Shown here piece by piece: positions 38,530 to 42,893 of a stretch of 42,893 nt of DNA (position 1 is its first letter; every line of letters starts with the position of its first letter). The stretch lies in the NCBI GenBank assembly GCA_044375695.1, contig JBILMG010000004.1, positions 1 through 42,893 on the forward strand, written 5' to 3'. Source of the DNA: DATDYW01 sp044375695. GTDB lineage: Bacteria > Patescibacteriota > Minisyncoccia > Phycocordibacterales > JAACPR01. A program made the translations under genes and the position numbers. The notes below the pieces were generated by a model. It was not told where the DNA came from and did no database searches. It saw only the letters and a list, made by a program, of their open reading frames with translations.

Positions 38530-39948
38530 ATGACAAACGACGAGAACGACACCCAGCAGAACGGTCGCCGCTCCATTCGCGATATTCCGATTCCGCGCCG
38601 TCGCGCCGCGACGCCCCGGGCCACCGACGACGTTCGCCCGTCTCGCGCGACGAAAGAACCCCGCGAGAGCCGCGAGGTGGCGCGCGAAGAGGAGCCGGTA
38701 AAATTTACCGCCGCCGAGGTCGAGGAAGACGCCCCAATGCCGGTTCGTCGCGCGCCTACGCCCGCGGAAGAAGATTCCGAAGAAGAGCTCCCTCCCCAGC
38801 GCACCTACCGCTCCGACCGCTCCCGTCGCCGCTCTGGCGGCCTCATCAAGAAGCTGCTCTTGGTGGGCGTTCCCGTCGCGGCCGCGATCTGGCTCGTCAC
38901 CTGGCACTCCGCCTCGGTGACGATCACCGAGAAGCGCGCCGCCAAAGACGTCAGCTTCACCATCCCCGTATCAATCGGCGAATCGGCTACCGGCACGCTC
39001 TCCGCCAAGGCGGTCAACGTGATTGCCCGCGCCGAAAAGAGCCTTCCCGCCACCGGCGAAGCCACCGTTCAGTCCAAAGCCGGCGGCACGATCACCATCG
39101 TCAACGAGTACTCAGGGGAAGAGCAGACCCTGGTTAGGAATACCCGTTTCCAGACCCCAGAAGGCCTCGTGTTCCGCATTCAGGAGCCGGTAACCGTTCC
39201 GGGCAAGACCGCGACCGCTGGCGGCACCGTCGAGGCACGCGTCCTCGCAGACGACGTCGGCGAAAAGTACAACGTCGGCCCGGTCGCCCGCTTCACCGTC
39301 CCCGGCTTCGACGGTAAACCTCAGTTCTCGAGCTTCTACGCCCGGTCGTCTGCGCCAATGACCGGCGGCTTCGACGGCGTCCAGAAGGTTGCCGACCCCA
39401 AGCTGGTAGCTGACGCCGTCGACGAGCTCACCGAGCAGCTCCGCGGCCGCATGGGCTCCGAGGCAGCCGCTAAGGCGGGGCAGGGCTACCGAGCCTTCAC
39501 GGTGCCCGGCAGCTTCGCGGTTCTCGGCACCGGCCGCGAGCCGGCCGGCCAGAACGTGACCGTCTGGGTCGAGGCCGAGGCAGACGCTTTCGCGGTCTCC
39601 GACGCCGACTTCTCGGACGCGGTTGCCGCCGGGGTCCTGGTTGGGTACCACGAGAAAGGCGAGGCCCGCATCGACAACCCCGACGCTCTGCGCGTTACCC
39701 CCAAAGAAGGCAGCTCGCCGGCTCTCGAGGTTAACGGCCACGCCGAGCTAACCTGGGTGGTTGACCTCAACTCGCTGGAATCCTCGCTCCTTGGCCAGCC
39801 GCTGTCGTCTTTCGACCAGGTAGTTAGCCGGTTCGGCGGCATCGAAAAGGCCACCCCGGTTGTTCGCCCGTTCTGGCGATCGACCTTCCCGTCCGAGGCA
39901 AATTCCATCGAGACCACATCGGAAGGGGACGAACTCGTTGACGGCTAG
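38530..39948 (+). CDS. Bitopic membrane protein with baseplate-J-like extracytoplasmic domain
   Basis: A 472-residue protein. Residues 1-110 are a disordered, Arg/Glu/Pro-rich cytoplasmic tail; one TM helix (LLLVGVPVAAAIWLVTW, about 119-135) follows. The external region includes GGTITIVNEYSGEEQTLV, FQTPEGLVFRI, VPGKTATAGGTVEARVLAD and YNVGP, then VPGFDGKPQF: the order seen in baseplate J/gp47-like proteins, a recurrent CPR annotation (from memory). Phage baseplate J proteins form the plate of contractile tails, but no sheath, tube or spike gene is visible here, so a contractile apparatus is not supported. Pairing with the upstream actin-like gene suggests an envelope assembly spanning the membrane. 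Confidence 0.72.
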   Translation: MTNDENDTQQNGRRSIRDIPIPRRRAATPRATDDVRPSRATKEPRESREVAREEEPVKFTAAEVEEDAPMPVRRAPTPAEEDSEEELPPQRTYRSDRSRRRSGGLIKKLLLVGVPVAAAIWLVTWHSASVTITEKRAAKDVSFTIPVSIGESATGTLSAKAVNVIARAEKSLPATGEATVQSKAGGTITIVNEYSGEEQTLVRNTRFQTPEGLVFRIQEPVTVPGKTATAGGTVEARVLADDVGEKYNVGPVARFTVPGFDGKPQFSSFYARSSAPMTGGFDGVQKVADPKLVADAVDELTEQLRGRMGSEAAAKAGQGYRAFTVPGSFAVLGTGREPAGQNVTVWVEAEADAFAVSDADFSDAVAAGVLVGYHEKGEARIDNPDALRVTPKEGSSPALEVNGHAELTWVVDLNSLESSLLGQPLSSFDQVVSRFGGIEKATPVVRPFWRSTFPSEANSIETTSEGDELVDG

Positions 39949-39966
39949 GCCTTCCGAACGTATATT
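39938..39966 (+). promoter_or_regulatory. infA promoter TTGACG-N17-TATATT
   Basis: TTGACG (39938-39943) lies in the last codons of the preceding gene, TATATT at 39961-39966, with optimal spacing. Expected start near 39973, leader of about 9 nt. Confidence 0.7.
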
Positions 39967-39981
39967 GCCCACCTGCCACCT

Positions 39982-40272
39982 GTGAGCGAAGAAATCAACC
40001 CCGCCGGCACCAGCGTGCCCTCTGCCGACAAGCCCGAAGGGGACGGCGTGCCGGTCGCGGCGGTAGATACGGGAAAGGGGACGGTTCAGGGACAGGTCGT
40101 TGAGGCCCTCCCGAACACCCTCTTTCGCGTCGAGCTCGCCGACGGGGAGCAGGTCCTGTCCTACCTCGCCGGCAAGATGCGGCTCCACCGGATTCGCGTC
40201 CTCGTGGGTGACCGCGTAGAGATTATTAAAGACCCGTACGGTGGCCGCGCCCGCGTGGTCCGCCGGCTCTAA
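39982..40272 (+). CDS. infA: Translation initiation factor IF-1 with N-terminal extension
   Basis: A 96-residue protein. The OB-fold core (GTVQGQVVEALPNTLFRVEL, then SYLAGKMRLHRIRVLVGDRV) matches IF-1, which occupies the ribosomal A site during initiation. Ordinary IF-1 has 72 residues; this one carries about 30 extra N-terminal residues rich in Pro, Ala and Glu, probably disordered. The GTG at 39982 is set by the promoter just upstream. It heads the infA-rpmJ-rpsM-rpsK-rpsD-rpoA cluster. A later in-frame start that would give the standard length is not obvious. Confidence 0.93.
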   Translation: MSEEINPAGTSVPSADKPEGDGVPVAAVDTGKGTVQGQVVEALPNTLFRVELADGEQVLSYLAGKMRLHRIRVLVGDRVEIIKDPYGGRARVVRRL

Positions 40273-40284
40273 AACTGAGCTCCG

Positions 40285-40401
40285 ATGAAGATCAAATCTG
40301 CCATCCGCAAAGAGCAGGCCGGGGACATTCTGGTCCGCCGCCGAGGCAAGCTCTACCGCATCAACAAGAAGAACCCCCGCCGCAAGGCGCGCCAGGGCTA
40401 A
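40285..40401 (+). CDS. rpmJ: Ribosomal protein bL36, zinc-free form
   Basis: A 38-residue protein starting MKIKSAIRKE and ending RRKARQG, 12 bp after infA, the usual place for rpmJ. Length, the RRRGKLYRINKKNP centre and the terminal RQG identify bL36. All zinc ligands (three Cys and one His of the standard form) are missing, so this is a C-minus variant. It binds 23S rRNA in the large subunit. No Shine-Dalgarno sequence. Confidence 0.9.
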   Translation: MKIKSAIRKEQAGDILVRRRGKLYRINKKNPRRKARQG

Positions 40402-40407
40402 AACTCG

Positions 40408-40436
40408 TTGACCATTTATTAAGGCCATGCTAGCGT
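40408..40436 (+). promoter_or_regulatory. Promoter TTGACC-N17-TAGCGT before rpsM
   Basis: TTGACC (40408-40413) and TAGCGT (40431-40436) in the 62-bp gap after rpmJ; an internal promoter for the rpsM-rpsK-rpsD group. Confidence 0.5.
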
Positions 40437-40463
40437 AGCGACCGCTTTTACGACGCCGACGAA

Positions 40464-40844
40464 ATGCGTATCCAGGGTATCAACATTCCAGACGAGAAGC
40501 GCCTCGAAGTGGCGCTGACTGCCGTTTTCGGCATCGGCCGCCCGCGCGCTCAGTCCATTTGCAAGAAGCTCGGCATCGATTACGGCCGCAAGCCGAAGGA
40601 GCTCACCGCCGACGAGGAGGCCAAGATTCGCGAGTCCGTTGAGTCCTTCAAGCTCGAGGGCGACCTCAAGCGCGAAATCAGCGCTCACGTTAAGCGCCTC
40701 AAGGACATTCTCTGCTACCGCGGTAGCCGCCACGCCCGCAAGCTCCCGGTCCGCGGCCAGCGCACCAAGACCAACTCCCGCACCGTCCGCGGCAACGTCC
40801 GCAAGACGATGGGTTCGGGCAAGAAGACTGTCGACAAGAAGTAA
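40464..40844 (+). CDS. rpsM: Ribosomal protein uS13
   Basis: A 126-residue small-subunit head protein. MRIQGINIPDEKRLEVALT is the standard N-terminus; GIGRPRAQSICKKLGI is the H2TH-like region; the C-terminus has the expected RGSRHARKLPVRGQRTKTN motif that contacts P-site tRNA and the subunit bridge. Normal length. No Shine-Dalgarno sequence before the ATG; rpsK follows after 21 bp. Confidence 0.97.
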   Translation: MRIQGINIPDEKRLEVALTAVFGIGRPRAQSICKKLGIDYGRKPKELTADEEAKIRESVESFKLEGDLKREISAHVKRLKDILCYRGSRHARKLPVRGQRTKTNSRTVRGNVRKTMGSGKKTVDKK

Positions 40845-40865
40845 CCAATTTACCCGCACACCACC

Positions 40866-41294
40866 ATGGGAAAGAAGCGCACCGCCGATACCGGCAAGCC
40901 TGCCGAAAACAAAGACCCCGCCCCGAAGGGGAAGTCGTCTCGCCGCCGCGTCGAGGCTGGCACGCTCCACGTGCAGGCTACCTTCAACAACACGAAGGTT
41001 ATCCTCACCGACACCCGCGGCAACGCGATCATGCAGTCCTCTTCCGGCGCGCTCGGCTTCACCGGCGCCAAGAAGGGTACCCCCTTCGCTGCCGCCAAGG
41101 TTGGCGAAGTGCTCTCCGAGAAGGCTGAGGCCATCGGCCTCAAGACCATCGACGTCGTGGTTAAGGGTATTGGCGCCGGCCGTGAGTCCGCTATCCGCAG
41201 CTTCACCGCTCGCGGCGTCCAGATTAAGTCGATCAAGGACATGACGCCGGTGCCGTTTAACGGCCCGACCAAGCGTAAGCCTCGCCGCGTTTAA
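40866..41294 (+). CDS. rpsK: Ribosomal protein uS11
   Basis: A 142-residue platform protein. HVQATFNNTKVILTDTRGN and SSSGALGFTGAKKGTPFAA are family hallmarks, as is the end MTPVPFNGPTKRKPRRV. About 15 extra N-terminal residues (TADTGKPAENKDP) make it slightly longer than the usual 129. Part of the alpha-operon-like cluster; rpsD follows 9 bp later. Confidence 0.97.
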   Translation: MGKKRTADTGKPAENKDPAPKGKSSRRRVEAGTLHVQATFNNTKVILTDTRGNAIMQSSSGALGFTGAKKGTPFAAAKVGEVLSEKAEAIGLKTIDVVVKGIGAGRESAIRSFTARGVQIKSIKDMTPVPFNGPTKRKPRRV

Positions 41295-41303
41295 CGAAAT
41301 CCT

Positions 41304-41906
41304 ATGCGTATCGGCCCCAAGTACAAAATCGCCCGCCGCCTCGGCGCCCCGGTCTTCGAGAAGACCCAGACGCAGAAGTACGCCCTGCGCGCCGAGCGCA
41401 AGGCCCCGAAGCGCACCTTCGGCATTTCCGCTTACGGCAAGGCCCTCAAGGAGCTCCAGAAGGTCCGCTTCACCTACGGCACCACCGCCGGCCAGCTCGC
41501 CCGCTACGCTAAGGAGGCTATCGCCAAGAAGGGCACCGAGGCCCCGCAGGTTCTCTTCCGCCGCCTCGAGATGCGCCTCGACTCCGCCGTGCTCCGCGCC
41601 GGCTTCGCCCCGACCCGCCAGGCTGCGCGCCAGGCGGTCTCCCACGGCCACGTGACCGTCAACGGCAAGAAGGTTCGCGTCCCGTCCGCCCTCGTGGGCA
41701 AGGGGGACGTAGTTGCCGCCCGCGAGGGCAGCAAGGATTCGGGCGTGTTCCGCGGGGCCGATGAGCGCCTCAAGACCATGACCGTTCCGGCCTGGCTCAA
41801 GGTTGACGCCGCGGCGCTTGCCGCGACGGTTGCCGCGGAGCCTCAGTTCGACCGCACGACTTCTGAACTCGATTTCGACGCCGTCATTCAGCACTTCCGC
41901 AAGTAG
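41304..41906 (+). CDS. rpsD: Ribosomal protein uS4
   Basis: A 200-residue 16S rRNA-binding protein that nucleates small-subunit assembly. The S4 RNA-binding motif is clear: RLEMRLDSAVLRAGFAPTR, then QAVSHGHVTVNGKKV. The N-terminal zinc Cys residues of C-plus uS4 are absent, so this is the C-minus form. In many bacteria uS4 represses its own operon; no leader structure for this is evident here. TAG stop, then 35 bp to rpoA. Confidence 0.97.
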   Translation: MRIGPKYKIARRLGAPVFEKTQTQKYALRAERKAPKRTFGISAYGKALKELQKVRFTYGTTAGQLARYAKEAIAKKGTEAPQVLFRRLEMRLDSAVLRAGFAPTRQAARQAVSHGHVTVNGKKVRVPSALVGKGDVVAAREGSKDSGVFRGADERLKTMTVPAWLKVDAAALAATVAAEPQFDRTTSELDFDAVIQHFRK

Positions 41907-41941
41907 AAGACCTTTACCTAGTTTTTATCTAAGTGCACGCC

Positions 41942-42893
41942 ATGTCGCTCGACTTCACTATCGCGCTCCCGTCGAAGCCCCGCGTCGCCCGCGAAGAGGG
42001 GACCAAGGGTACCTACGAGATTGACGGTCTCTACCCTGGCTACGGCCACACCCTCGGCAACTCGCTCCGCCGCGTCATTCTTTCCTCGCTCCCGGGCGCG
42101 GCTGCTACCCGCATCAAGATTGCGGGCGTGCCGCACGAGTTCTCGACCCTCGACGGCGTCAAGGAAGACGTCGTCGCCATCATCCTCAACGTCCAGAAGC
42201 TCCGCGTCTCCCTCGCGACCGACGAGGCGCAGACCCTCCGCCTCAAGGCGAAGGGTCAGAAGACCCTCACCGCGAAGGACCTCGAGGTCCCAGGCCAGGT
42301 CGAGATCAAGAACCTCGACCTCCCGCTCGTGACCCTTACCGACAAGGACGCCTCCATCGACATGGAGATCACCGTCGAGAAGGGCCTCGGCTTCGTGCCG
42401 AAGGAGGACGTGCACAAGGAGCGCGTCGAGGTTGGCGAGATTGCGGTCGACGCGATCTTCACCCCGATTCGCCGCGTCTCCTACGAGACCGAAAACATGC
42501 GCGTCGGCGACCGCACCGACTTCAACCGCCTCCGCATCTCGATCGAGACCGACGGCACCGTCAGTCCGCGCGAGGCCCTCGAGAACGCCATCGAGATCAT
42601 GGTTCAGCAGCTGAAGGCCGTCATCGGTTTCCGCGAGGAGGCCGCTGAGGTTCCGTCCCGCAACGAGGCTCGCGAGGCCACCCCGGACGACGGTGAGGCG
42701 CTCAAGGCTCGCATCGAGGACCTCGGCCTTTCCGCTCGCATCGAGGGCGTTTTGACCGACGCGGGCATTCGCACCGTCGGCGGCCTGGCTCGCAAGCGCG
42801 AGGCCGACCTCCTCGAGCTCGACGGCATGGGCCCGAAGGCGGTCACCGAAATCAAGACCGCCCTTTCGGCCCGCGGCGTCACGCTCAAAGACT
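41942..42893 (+). CDS. rpoA: RNA polymerase alpha subunit, 5' part
   Basis: 317 codons are present and the frame is open to the window end. The N-terminal domain has GYGHTLGNSLRRVILSSLPG (about 33-52), the dimerisation core, and later VEKGLGFVP and IFTPIRRVSYETENMRVG. The C-terminal domain (from about 255) shows LGLSARIEGVLTDAGIRTVG and LLELDGMGPKAVTEIKTALS, i.e. the helix-hairpin-helix that binds UP elements. Almost the whole protein is therefore visible. The ATG at 41942 follows rpsD by 35 bp with an AT-rich stretch containing TATCTA. Confidence 0.96.
   Translation, partial: MSLDFTIALPSKPRVAREEGTKGTYEIDGLYPGYGHTLGNSLRRVILSSLPGAAATRIKIAGVPHEFSTLDGVKEDVVAIILNVQKLRVSLATDEAQTLRLKAKGQKTLTAKDLEVPGQVEIKNLDLPLVTLTDKDASIDMEITVEKGLGFVPKEDVHKERVEVGEIAVDAIFTPIRRVSYETENMRVGDRTDFNRLRISIETDGTVSPREALENAIEIMVQQLKAVIGFREEAAEVPSRNEAREATPDDGEALKARIEDLGLSARIEGVLTDAGIRTVGGLARKREADLLELDGMGPKAVTEIKTALSARGVTLKD

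Noticed and set aside
37333..39948. A contractile injection or phage tail locus
   Set aside because: Only a J-like domain is present; no sheath, tube, spike, tape-measure or AAA+ gene is nearby.
40419..41894. A 491-codon minus-strand frame across the ribosomal-protein genes
   Set aside because: rpsM, rpsK and rpsD on the plus strand are unmistakable.

Overview
The window looks like chromosomal DNA of a high-GC member of the Candidate Phyla Radiation (Patescibacteria), probably of the Parcubacteria/Paceibacteria side. I base this on family content, not on a search: a secreted-protein family with a 'PPAGN...QSK.GTLGVGGLGVFG' N-terminus in three copies, a membrane/pilin-like protein resembling DUF5671 proteins, an actin-like protein paired with a baseplate-J-like membrane protein, an AlaRS of only about 600 residues, a UvrC without its C-terminal helix-hairpin-helix region, and a LeuRS carrying a complete Nudix domain. 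The standard code is used: TGA and TAG both end genes, and TAG is the commonest stop.

Layout. 1-5.3 kb: the 3' end of uppP, small membrane proteins, a DEDDy exonuclease, a LOG-family protein and tgt. 5.4-6.3 kb: no gene; instead a consensus promoter, about 900 nt of dense hairpins and an intrinsic terminator, i.e. a large structured RNA I cannot name. 6.4-17.4 kb: uvrB, uvrA and uvrC (the whole UvrABC excision repair set) with small hypothetical genes between them, then a ddl-like ATP-grasp ligase and tRNA-Ala(UGC). 17.4-20.4 kb: a small accessory patch beginning at the tRNA: a 28-bp perfect inverted repeat that includes the tRNA 3' end, direct repeats, an unknown minus-strand gene, a gene broken by an amber codon and an ADP-ribosylglycohydrolase. 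20.4-33.6 kb: mltG, ychF, a DUF5671-like protein, the Nudix-LeuRS, a sigma-region-4/HARE-HTH regulator, a conserved membrane protein, a second mltG, mnmA and an ATP-cone/nuclease fusion. 33.6-40 kb: two more secreted paralogues flanking alaS, then the actin-like and baseplate-J-like pair. 40-42.9 kb: the infA-rpmJ-rpsM-rpsK-rpsD-rpoA cluster, cut by the window end.

Expression. Most genes lack a Shine-Dalgarno sequence. At least 18 have a TANNNT-type -10 box ending only 6-10 nt before the start codon, the arrangement of leaderless or nearly leaderless mRNAs. Nearly all terminators share one U-tract, TTTTCTTTTT. The most interesting items are the orphan RNA, the Nudix-LeuRS, the tRNA-Ala fold-back repeat, the leaderless architecture and the secreted family with constant N-termini and unrelated C-termini.
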